Shown: positions 36,342 through 44,244 of the stretch, in pieces
How the letters are laid out: every line of letters begins with the position of its first letter
Numbering within the stretch: position 1 is the stretch's first letter
Assembly (NCBI GenBank): GCA_016787575.1
Contig: JAEUUO010000014.1
Coordinates: 1 to 64,000, forward strand
From: Saprospiraceae bacterium
GTDB lineage: Bacteria; Bacteroidota; Bacteroidia; Chitinophagales; Saprospiraceae
DNA length: 64,000 nt
Direction: 5' to 3'
Notes under the pieces: model-generated
The model's input: the letters and a program-made list of their open reading frames with translations, nothing else
Told to the model about the DNA's origin: nothing
Databases searched by the model: none
Translations under genes and position numbers: made by a program

Positions 36342-37226
36342 ATGAACCGATTTTTTTTGCTTATTGTTACTGCCCTATTGGCTAGTTCTTGTTCTAAAAC
36401 CAAAACAGTTTTTTCATTAGAAGGAAATCAGGTAAAACTACCTTCTAAAGCTCTTTTTGTCAATAATTCACAAGAATCCGACCGCTGGGAATGGGATTTT
36501 GGTGATGGTACTCGATCCACAGAAAAAAATCCAAAACATTTATATGTAAAATCTGGAATTTATCAGGTTGTCCTCAAATCATTTCATGGTAAAAAAATGA
36601 ACCAAATGCAACAAAAAATAGAAGTGCTGCCTCCCGATGGATGTTATGTTTTAATCGAAACTTCCTTAGGTAACATGATTGCTAAATTGTATGATCAGAC
36701 TCCTTTACATCGCGATAATTTTAACAAGCATGCCGAACAAGGCTATTACAATGATTTACTTTTTCATAGGGTAATCAATGGATTTATGATTCAAGGAGGC
36801 GATCCGCAATCTAAAAATGCTGAAAGCGGTGCCATGCTTGGAAGCGGTGGCCCAGGTTATACCATACCAGCTGAATTTAACAGAGCATTCATTCATAAAA
36901 AAGGGGCAATTGCTGCAGCTAGAACCGGAGATCAGGTGAATCCTAAAAAAGAATCTTCGGGATCGCAATTTTACATCGTTCAAGGTAGCTTACAGACTGA
37001 CCAAGCATTAAATCAAATGGAAGATCGTAAAGGCATTAAGTATTCCGAAGAACAACGAACTGCCTATAAAACATTGGGGGGAACTCCATTTCTGGACATG
37101 GAATACACAGTATTCGGTGAAATCATTGAAGGACTAGATGTTATTGATAAAATTGCATCTGTTAAAACGGAACGTGGAGACAGACCTTCACAAAATGTAA
37201 CGATGAAAATCCGCTCTTTGCATTAA
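36342..37226 (+). CDS. Lipoprotein PKD-domain / cyclophilin fusion
   Basis: 294 aa from ATG 36342; an in-frame TTG at 36333 is less likely. MNRFFLLIVTALLASSC is a lipoprotein signal. A PKD domain (WEWDFGDGTRSTEKNPKHLY) fills about residues 30-100. The cyclophilin domain follows with LFHRVINGFMIQGGDP, GYTIPAEFNRAF, KESSGSQFYIVQG and YTVFGEIIEGLDVIDKI. The PKD part may hold the isomerase on a surface or substrate protein. It lies 20 nt after the related simple cyclophilin and ends 7 bp from the convergent MoxR gene. Confidence 0.93.
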   Translation: MNRFFLLIVTALLASSCSKTKTVFSLEGNQVKLPSKALFVNNSQESDRWEWDFGDGTRSTEKNPKHLYVKSGIYQVVLKSFHGKKMNQMQQKIEVLPPDGCYVLIETSLGNMIAKLYDQTPLHRDNFNKHAEQGYYNDLLFHRVINGFMIQGGDPQSKNAESGAMLGSGGPGYTIPAEFNRAFIHKKGAIAAARTGDQVNPKKESSGSQFYIVQGSLQTDQALNQMEDRKGIKYSEEQRTAYKTLGGTPFLDMEYTVFGEIIEGLDVIDKIASVKTERGDRPSQNVTMKIRSLH

Positions 37227-37233
37227 TTAAATT

Positions 37234-38196
37234 CTATAACAGCGTTTGGATAAACCGATCGATTTTTAATCCATCCGCTTCTGCTTTATAGTTTAATACG
37301 ATCCGGTGTCGCAATACCAAAGCGGCAATTGCTTTCACATCTTCAATGTCAGGTGAAAATTTACCTTTAAGCGCTGCATGGCATTTAGCACCCAAAACTA
37401 AATATTGCGATGCCCTAGGACCAGCTCCCCAACTGACATATTGGTTGACTTCTTTAATGGCATTGGAAGCAGATGGCCGTGTCCTGGACACAAGGGAAAC
37501 TGCATATTCTAAAACATTGTCAGCAATGGGTATCTTTTTAACTAATTTTTGAAATTCCAATATTTGATTGGAACTGATGATGCTTTTTAAATGGACCGAT
37601 TGATCAGAAGTGGTTTGCTTTACAACTTGAACCTCTTCATCATAGGACGGATAATCCAATAATATATTGAACATAAAGCGGTCTAATTGAGCTTCCGGCA
37701 AAGGATAAGTACCTTCCTGCTCAATAGGATTTTGTGTCGCAAGTACAAAAAACGGGTTAGGAAGCACATGTTTAACCCCGCTTACCGTAATATTTCGTTC
37801 TTGCATGGCTTCTAAAAGGGCCGACTGCGTTTTAGGAGGCGTCCGGTTTATTTCATCCGCCAAAACAATGTTGGCAAAAATAGGTCCCTTATTAAACTTA
37901 AATTTTCGGTCTTCATCCAATATTTCTGAGCCGGTTATATCGGATGGCATTAAATCAGGCGTAAACTGAATTCTCTTGAAACTAAGGTCTAAAACCTGAG
38001 AAATGGTATTGATCAATAAGGTTTTAGCTAATCCGGGCACACCAACCAATAAACTGTGACCATTGCTAAATAAAGAAATCAAGGTAGCCTGAACCACTTC
38101 ATCCTGCCCAACAATTACTTTTCCAATTTCAGCTTTTAAATCTTTATAAGATTGTGCCAGGGCATTCATTCCTTCTACATCCGAACTATACATCAT
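37234..38196 (-). CDS. MoxR-family AAA+ ATPase
   Basis: 320 aa. Walker A is GVPGLAKT (about residue 57), Walker B ANIVLADEINRTPPKTQSALLEAMQE, sensor 1 ATQNPIEQEGTYPLPEAQLDRFMF, and the C-terminal lid region includes SRTRPS and GPRASQYLVLGAKCHAAL. MoxR ATPases act as chaperones or activators for partner proteins, often with DUF58 and VWA-domain proteins encoded beside them. Such partners do not lie next to this gene. Two ATGs occur in tandem at the start (38196 and 38193). Confidence 0.93.
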   Translation of the reverse strand: MMYSSDVEGMNALAQSYKDLKAEIGKVIVGQDEVVQATLISLFSNGHSLLVGVPGLAKTLLINTISQVLDLSFKRIQFTPDLMPSDITGSEILDEDRKFKFNKGPIFANIVLADEINRTPPKTQSALLEAMQERNITVSGVKHVLPNPFFVLATQNPIEQEGTYPLPEAQLDRFMFNILLDYPSYDEEVQVVKQTTSDQSVHLKSIISSNQILEFQKLVKKIPIADNVLEYAVSLVSRTRPSASNAIKEVNQYVSWGAGPRASQYLVLGAKCHAALKGKFSPDIEDVKAIAALVLRHRIVLNYKAEADGLKIDRFIQTLL

Positions 38197-38296
38197 GTTA
38201 TATTTTAAAGAGCCGCAAATTTAAACATTCAAGACAACAATAGTCTTAGCAAAATCTTAAATATTCAATTCTCTTGATTTTCAAATAAAATGCCAT

Positions 38297-41200
38297 TTAA
38301 AAATTTGCTCGCAATTGAATTCTGCCTGTATGCAAGGTTTCATTCTCAGCAGCCTTTCTGCCATTGTAATTTAATTGCAATTGCAATAAGGAACTAATTT
38401 TATAATCCAATCCAAATTCCCAGTTAAAATTATTGCCATCCTTATAACTGTCCAACATGTTAAACTCTACTAAACTGCCTTTTGTTCCCTCAAATTGTAT
38501 TGAAATATATTTCAATTCTGAACGCACTGTTAATTTATTATTTATCAACATGGCATAACTATTTTTCATTTCAAAAATACGCGCCTTATCTAACTGATGA
38601 ATCTGTTCATCAGCTCTTTTAAAAGCTGCACCAACATTCATCCTGACATCTTTTCTAAATCGAAATGCCAGTTCCGGTAAAATGCCATTTGTTGCGATCC
38701 GGTAATTTTGGTCTACATAAAATTGACTTAATTTTTCATCAGATTTAAAAAAATACTCCAACTTAAAATCCATAAACCCAAAAAGACTCCACCTGCCTTT
38801 AAAGAAAGGATTAAACAATTTTTTTTCATCCATTCCAGAAGTCAATAACACACGTTGTCCATTATACAAATAAGCAGCCTGAAATTCATAAACCGGGTGG
38901 GCCCTGTTGAAATAAAGGCTTTGTTGAACGGAAGCTGAATAGGCTATTAAATCCGATCCATTTTTAATAAAATAAACCGGATTTAACCGGTCTTGAACTT
39001 TTGAATCTGTAGAGACTTTTGAACTAAAGCGCAGACCTGATTCAAACGAAAAACCTGCCAATACTTTTAAAAATCCGTTTTGCCTTTTTACAAGATTTCG
39101 GGCATCTACAGTAAAAAAATTATTCCAGGAGGATTGGTAAATTTGAATATACTCGGAATTGTAAAGTTGAAATCTTACAAACCGCGCAGTATCAATTTCA
39201 GGGGCATATACATACTCGTATATTTGACGAATGCCATCCTTGTTAAAATCCATATAAATGAAATTGCCTTCACCCGGTCGCTTCTCTTCAAAAACATATT
39301 CCTGTCTTGGTTCAACACCGCTTTGCAATTCATAGTAATTTTTAAAATTGATCACTTTTTTAAAGAATTGAATTTGATGATCTATATTTCCCAGAAAATA
39401 GATGCTCCCTAAGGAATCATCCATTGCTTTAGATATAAAATTTAAATCCCTACCACTCAATTTAAAATTTAAACGTCCAAATCGCTTTAGCTCCCATTGC
39501 GTTTCTAAAAGTGCTTCCGTTGCACGACTTAATTTAGAAAATTGATTTGTATCTGCCTTATAATCCAATCGATGTTTAGCAGAAAAACTAAATTTAAAAT
39601 TTTCCGAAGTGTTATTCTCCAACATCGTTTCATAGGTATCAAAAAAGAAACTGCCGGCTGCTATAGAATCGTTGGCAATAAATCTTCGCTCATTTCTATC
39701 TCGTAGTGCTTGCACAGAAAGTTTCCAATTCTTGGTCAGTCGACGCTGTATTGAAACAGTCGGCCTATGAAAATTACTTTTTTCAAGTAAATCATTACTT
39801 ACTAAATAATTATAATTTAATTTAAACCGATACACACTGTCCTGCCAAATTCCTGTTATGTCATTACGCGTCGCTTTAAAATCATTTGATCGAATCAATC
39901 GTTGTTGTTCTAAATTCAATTCAAAATGTGATCCTACGATAGCCGATAATTTAAGCTGTGGAAGATGGTCTGTTGTACCGATTTGAGATTCAATGTTCCA
40001 ATCTCTTGCAAACTCAACAGAGCGGTACGGGTTAATCGGATTAAAATACCGATGGTTAAATTCATAACTGATTGTACTCCTTAGCTGCACAGTTGAATCA
40101 AGCCATGACCAGGCCGGCAATGCAGAATACAACTTCAAAGCAATCCCTGTATTGTCGAAATCCTGCAAACCTGATAATCTGTTTTTATCTAAATTGGATA
40201 AAGCAAACTCGAAACCACTTTTTTGATTTGGACTTGATTCCCATTCCAATCCTGCATTCATCATAAATTGCCTTCTTGGAGCAATTAATGGTATAACCGG
40301 TTCATAATTTCCACTCAACTTACCAGTAAGTGGATCGGGTGCACGCCATTCATACACCCTTCCATTTGCTGTACTTAACTTGAGGACATAGTTTCCTTGT
40401 CCAAACAGCACTTCGGAAAAACCTACCTGCAATGCACTGCTGTCTGCATTCGGATCATAAATTAAGTATTTCAAAGTCTTGGGAATTCCTTGAATTGTTA
40501 CAAGCGTATCCCGTTCACGATAATAAATTCTGTTTAAATTAAAACCGGATCCTGCCTTGCGGATGCCTGAACGGATGGCGAGTCGGATGTCATCCCCACT
40601 GGCATTTAAAGCAACTCGATCGAGCGAGTCTAAATCTGAATCTACTGCAGGTTGCTTACTATCTTGCTCATTGAATAAATTAAAATAAATTTTCAGTTTT
40701 TTATTTTGGAGTTGCGTCTGCATCAACTCTAGACTCCTCGTATAATTTTGATCCAAATATTCAAATTCAATGATCACGCGACTATTTTCAGAAACTATCC
40801 TTCGCGTTGAAAATCGAATTTCCGCCAAATTGTAATCCATTGTATAATCTGCATCTTCTCCTCGCTGCAATAACTCCCCATCCAACCAAACTTTTTCGCT
40901 TGCTGCGAGCAGAATAATAAATTGCTCCCCATTAATTCCTGTCAAACGATACGGTCCCTGATTTCCATTTTGTGATTTTAATGTGAGTCGGTTGGATTTC
41001 CCTTTGGAAATTGCAAATGCTGATTTTGTATCCAACTGCCATTTTTTTATTTGGTGTTTGGTTTCCAGGGTGCCTCCTTTGTTTTTTTTATAATAATTCA
41101 TAAAATAACCAGGAGGCCGGTTGACTTCAAAATCTCCTGCTGTAAGATGCTGGTTGTTTTTTGACAAACGAATAAACAATTTGTCAAATTCCTGGATTTG

Positions 41201-41824
41201 ACGTGTATTGCCTTCCGGCTGAATTGGAATCTGGTTATCGGATATGGCACCCAATATTGAAAATCCATCCCCCAGATCTCCACTCAATTGCAAATTCAAA
41301 CTTGAATTTAAAATCAAGGACTGGTTGTTTCCGCTGCTGATTCCTCTGGTAAAATTTCCCGAATAATTTATACCGGGACTTGCCCACCAATCTTTGGTTG
41401 ATGAAACTACATAATCCGAATTTGCATAATCGGGTCTGAGAGGATTTTGACGAATCGCAGTGTCAAATAAGAAAAACAACTTGTTTGTATGAATTGGAAA
41501 TACACGATAACAAACCTGAATTGCTTGGGTAGTATCCGGATTTGCTATCAAGAGATGTTTGGTTTCACTGTGATACGTAAAATCAATCATTACCTCAGGT
41601 TTACCGACAATTTGAATTTGAATGGTTGCAGGTGCAATCAAAAAACTATCCACTAATATTTGCTCGCGGATTGATGGCAATATTTTGCATCGCAAGGAAG
41701 AATTTTGTGCAACAACTTCTAATTTGACGCAAAAAAACAAAATTATCAGAATGAATCCTTTGAGTAAAAGATTTGCACAGTTAATGAACTCCCTGCTTCG
41801 TACCTGAAAATTTGTCCCGGGCAA
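38297..41824 (-). CDS. Large outer-membrane protein with SprA-like motifs, TTG start
   Basis: 1175 aa. A signal-type segment (LLLKGFILIILFFCVKLEVVAQ) lies after a 20-residue basic N-terminus. The core NYSGNFTRGISSGNNQSLIL, SDNQIPIQPEGNTRQIQEFDKLFI, TAGDFEVNRPPGYFMNYYKK and DADYTMDYNLAEIRFS resembles stretches I associate with SprA-type and related Bacteroidota outer-membrane proteins. The remaining ~800 residues are alternating aromatic beta strands ending in RIQLRANF, as in a large barrel. TTG 41824 is the only start: a TAA closes the frame 9 nt upstream. The gene begins 17 nt after crcB. Function not known. Confidence 0.82.
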   Translation of the reverse strand: MPGTNFQVRSREFINCANLLLKGFILIILFFCVKLEVVAQNSSLRCKILPSIREQILVDSFLIAPATIQIQIVGKPEVMIDFTYHSETKHLLIANPDTTQAIQVCYRVFPIHTNKLFFLFDTAIRQNPLRPDYANSDYVVSSTKDWWASPGINYSGNFTRGISSGNNQSLILNSSLNLQLSGDLGDGFSILGAISDNQIPIQPEGNTRQIQEFDKLFIRLSKNNQHLTAGDFEVNRPPGYFMNYYKKNKGGTLETKHQIKKWQLDTKSAFAISKGKSNRLTLKSQNGNQGPYRLTGINGEQFIILLAASEKVWLDGELLQRGEDADYTMDYNLAEIRFSTRRIVSENSRVIIEFEYLDQNYTRSLELMQTQLQNKKLKIYFNLFNEQDSKQPAVDSDLDSLDRVALNASGDDIRLAIRSGIRKAGSGFNLNRIYYRERDTLVTIQGIPKTLKYLIYDPNADSSALQVGFSEVLFGQGNYVLKLSTANGRVYEWRAPDPLTGKLSGNYEPVIPLIAPRRQFMMNAGLEWESSPNQKSGFEFALSNLDKNRLSGLQDFDNTGIALKLYSALPAWSWLDSTVQLRSTISYEFNHRYFNPINPYRSVEFARDWNIESQIGTTDHLPQLKLSAIVGSHFELNLEQQRLIRSNDFKATRNDITGIWQDSVYRFKLNYNYLVSNDLLEKSNFHRPTVSIQRRLTKNWKLSVQALRDRNERRFIANDSIAAGSFFFDTYETMLENNTSENFKFSFSAKHRLDYKADTNQFSKLSRATEALLETQWELKRFGRLNFKLSGRDLNFISKAMDDSLGSIYFLGNIDHQIQFFKKVINFKNYYELQSGVEPRQEYVFEEKRPGEGNFIYMDFNKDGIRQIYEYVYAPEIDTARFVRFQLYNSEYIQIYQSSWNNFFTVDARNLVKRQNGFLKVLAGFSFESGLRFSSKVSTDSKVQDRLNPVYFIKNGSDLIAYSASVQQSLYFNRAHPVYEFQAAYLYNGQRVLLTSGMDEKKLFNPFFKGRWSLFGFMDFKLEYFFKSDEKLSQFYVDQNYRIATNGILPELAFRFRKDVRMNVGAAFKRADEQIHQLDKARIFEMKNSYAMLINNKLTVRSELKYISIQFEGTKGSLVEFNMLDSYKDGNNFNWEFGLDYKISSLLQLQLNYNGRKAAENETLHTGRIQLRANF

Positions 41825-41841
41825 AAAATTAAATTAGAATT

Positions 41842-42204
41842 TCAAAATTTCCATGCCAATCCAAAGCCAATAAAGCAAGCAATTAAACTGGCAAAACTAT
41901 ACAACGCAGAGTAATAGAATTCAGATTGCTGAATTAACTGAAAATTTTCAGCTGTAAATGTTGAAAAAGTACTAAATCCTCCGCAAAATCCTATCATAAT
42001 CAAATATCGGATCCAATGTTGGGTATCATGGATCTGAAAATATCTGAATGAAAATCCTAAAACCATAGTTGCAATGACATTCGACAAAAAAGTGGAAACA
42101 GGAAATTTTGAATACTGAAAATATGCTATTGTTGATATCCAAAACCTCATCAAACTTCCCATTCCTCCTCCAAGAAAAATCAATAATAAATTAGAAGGAG
42201 TCAT
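41842..42204 (-). CDS. crcB: Fluoride exporter CrcB/Fluc
   Basis: 120 aa with four membrane helices, the standard size of this dimeric fluoride channel. GGGMGSLMRFWIS near the N-terminus, the FPVSTFLSNVIAT segment with the conserved asparagine, and GFCGGFSTFSTFTAE with the phenylalanine box are all present. It lowers cytoplasmic fluoride. The start overlaps the WecA/MraY-like gene by 14 bp, so translation is probably coupled. No fluoride riboswitch can lie directly upstream, because that region is coding. Confidence 0.95.
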   Translation of the reverse strand: MTPSNLLLIFLGGGMGSLMRFWISTIAYFQYSKFPVSTFLSNVIATMVLGFSFRYFQIHDTQHWIRYLIMIGFCGGFSTFSTFTAENFQLIQQSEFYYSALYSFASLIACFIGFGLAWKF

Positions 42205-43255
42205 TGGAAAGTTGTGATTTTGATTTTTTTATATAAAGCAATACCGCTGTCAACATCAATCCAAACGTAACAATAAATAGCAATAGCAATAAATTGCCAA
42301 TAGCTTGAGCTTTTACGACTATCAACATCACAACAGCGTTTAAACCGATCAATACACAGGTGGCTTGCAAATGATTTAATCCTGCATCAACCATTAAATG
42401 ATGAATGTGTTGTCTATCGGGTTGAAATGGAGACTTGCCTGCAAATAACCGCACAAAAAAGACCCGAAGCATATCAAATAGAGGTAAAAACAAAATTCCA
42501 ATAGCCACTGCAGGCGCTGCAATAATTTGATACAATGGATTGGGCGATCGATATGCTAATTCTATAAAACTGATGGTAAGTATTGCACAGATCAAGCCTA
42601 TTAATAAAGAACCTGTATCCCCCATAAATATTTTTGCAGGTGTAAGATTAAATTTTAGAAAAGCGATTAAAGAACCTACCAATGCAAAAGAAATGATACT
42701 CAATACCACTTGATCTGCCATATAAAACCAGGAACCATAAGCCGATGCAATTAAAATACCAAGACTGCCACTTAAAGCATTGATCCCGTCAATAAGGTTG
42801 AATGCATTAACAATAACCAATATGGTAAACAAAGAAATTAGTACACTGATGATATAAGGTAATTCATCGACATAAAATATTCCATAAAAACTGGTAATCC
42901 GTATATTCGCTTTAAAGATTAATATGCAGGATGCAAAAACCAATCCCAACATTTTTTTATACGGCGTTAATGGAATGATGTCATCTTTAGCTCCCATTAA
43001 AAATATTATAATAAATGCACACAGGATGTATTGCAAATCACCAAAAACATTAAAGGGTGTCCACAATACAATTGAAAATAATACTCCAGCAAAAATTCCA
43101 ATTCCACCCAATGTTGGAATGCTTCTTTTGTGGGCTTTTCGTTCATTGGGTTCTTCTGTCAGCATTTTAAACTTTGCGATATTGATTATTGATGGTATAA
43201 TCAAATATGTAAAAATGAATGCCGTTAAGAAACTGAGTACTAATCTGTAAAACAT
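42191..43255 (-). CDS. WecA/TagO/MraY-family phosphoglycosyltransferase
   Basis: 354 aa polytopic enzyme with about ten helices. It joins a UDP-linked amino sugar phosphate to undecaprenyl phosphate, starting O-antigen, capsule or similar polymers. Motifs are intact: GAKDDIIPLTPYKKM, NAFNLIDGINALSGSLG, KIFMGDTGSLLIG and the basic PDRQHIHHLMVDAGL loop that marks the WecA branch rather than MraY. It heads the minus-strand unit with crcB and the large outer-membrane protein. uppS, which makes the lipid carrier, starts divergently 95 bp away. Confidence 0.92.
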   Translation of the reverse strand: MFYRLVLSFLTAFIFTYLIIPSIINIAKFKMLTEEPNERKAHKRSIPTLGGIGIFAGVLFSIVLWTPFNVFGDLQYILCAFIIIFLMGAKDDIIPLTPYKKMLGLVFASCILIFKANIRITSFYGIFYVDELPYIISVLISLFTILVIVNAFNLIDGINALSGSLGILIASAYGSWFYMADQVVLSIISFALVGSLIAFLKFNLTPAKIFMGDTGSLLIGLICAILTISFIELAYRSPNPLYQIIAAPAVAIGILFLPLFDMLRVFFVRLFAGKSPFQPDRQHIHHLMVDAGLNHLQATCVLIGLNAVVMLIVVKAQAIGNLLLLLFIVTFGLMLTAVLLYIKKSKSQLSNDSF

Positions 43256-43334
43256 CTTTCAAGGAGCCCTTTGGAACAGCAAAATAAACAAATTTTGAAA
43301 AAATTTAATATATAAAATAAAAGAATCCTTTACA

Positions 43335-43342
43335 TAACTTTA
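43335..43342 (+). promoter_or_regulatory. Variant -7 box (TAACTTTA) for uppS
   Basis: TAACTTTA differs from TAnnTTTG at the last base and lies 8 nt before the uppS ATG at 43351, again implying a very short leader. The 95-bp spacer is shared with the divergent WecA/MraY-like gene. Confidence 0.35.
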
Positions 43343-43350
43343 CGATTCAC

Positions 43351-44097
43351 ATGGAAACGACCAATTTACTTGAAATCAACAAGGAAAATCTACCCCAACA
43401 CATTGCTATTATTATGGATGGGAATGGGCGTTGGGCTAAACAAAGGGGCATGCCCAGGCTTTTTGGCCATCGTCATGGCGTTAAAACTGTCCGTGAAATT
43501 GCAGAAGCTTCAGCCGAACTTGGTATTAAATATTTAACACTTTATGCTTTTTCAACTGAAAACTGGAGCCGACCTGAATTGGAAGTAAAAGGATTGATGA
43601 GTTTGTTGGTAGAAACCCTGAAAATTGAATTAAATGCTCTAAAGAAGAATAAAATACGGCTTCGGGCGATTGGCGACCTCAGTCAACTTCCAGAAAAAAC
43701 TCAACAGGCCTTATTGATGGGAATGGATGAAACGACTGAAAACAACAGAATGGATCTCATTCTGGCCCTGAATTACAGTTCAAGATGGGAAATTATGCTT
43801 GCTGTCAATCAAATAGCCCAGGATTCAAAATCCGGTAGTTTGCAATTGCCTTTAGATGAAGCCGGATTTAGTAATTATTTAAGTACCAGGGGAATCCCGG
43901 ACCCTGAATTGATGATTCGGACAAGCGGTGAATACCGGATATCTAACTTTCTACTTTGGCAATCGGCTTATACCGAGTTTCATTTTACCAGTGTTTTTTG
44001 GCCAGATTTTACAAAACAACACCTCTATCAGGCCATTCTTGACTATCAAGGAAGGCAAAGACGTTTCGGTAAAACGGCAGAACAGCTGAAAATTTAA
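43351..44097 (+). CDS. uppS: Undecaprenyl diphosphate synthase (isoprenyl transferase)
   Basis: 248 aa cis-prenyltransferase. It adds isopentenyl units to farnesyl diphosphate to make the C55 carrier lipid for peptidoglycan and other wall polymers. IAIIMDGNGRWAKQRG holds the catalytic aspartate (Asp23). YLTLYAFSTENWSRP, the late motif PDPELMIRTSGEYRISNFLLWQ and AYTEFHFTSVFWPDF complete the family pattern. It is followed after 147 bp by bamA, which has its own promoter; uppS-bamA order is common in bacteria. Confidence 0.97.
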   Translation: METTNLLEINKENLPQHIAIIMDGNGRWAKQRGMPRLFGHRHGVKTVREIAEASAELGIKYLTLYAFSTENWSRPELEVKGLMSLLVETLKIELNALKKNKIRLRAIGDLSQLPEKTQQALLMGMDETTENNRMDLILALNYSSRWEIMLAVNQIAQDSKSGSLQLPLDEAGFSNYLSTRGIPDPELMIRTSGEYRISNFLLWQSAYTEFHFTSVFWPDFTKQHLYQAILDYQGRQRRFGKTAEQLKI

Positions 44098-44169
44098 GCT
44101 GAAAATTTGTCCCAATGCAACCTTTTACTAAAAAATCAGTCTTTAAATGCAAAAGCTTGATTTGGGAAG

Positions 44170-44202
44170 TTGGGGCTTAATAGGCTTATTTAATTACCTT
44201 TG
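44170..44202 (+). promoter_or_regulatory. Bacteroidota promoter for bamA
   Basis: TTGG at 44170-44173 and TACCTTTG at 44195-44202, with a 21-nt spacer, suit a Bacteroidota promoter. The leader to ATG 44245 would be about 40 nt. Confidence 0.5.
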
Positions 44203-44244
44203 GGCCCACAATCCGAACAGGGTTACCAACGTTAATAAGTCTCT

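Noticed and set aside
41822..42204. Fluoride riboswitch for crcB
   Set aside because: The upstream region is the coding end of the WecA/MraY-like gene (14-bp overlap), leaving no room for a leader.
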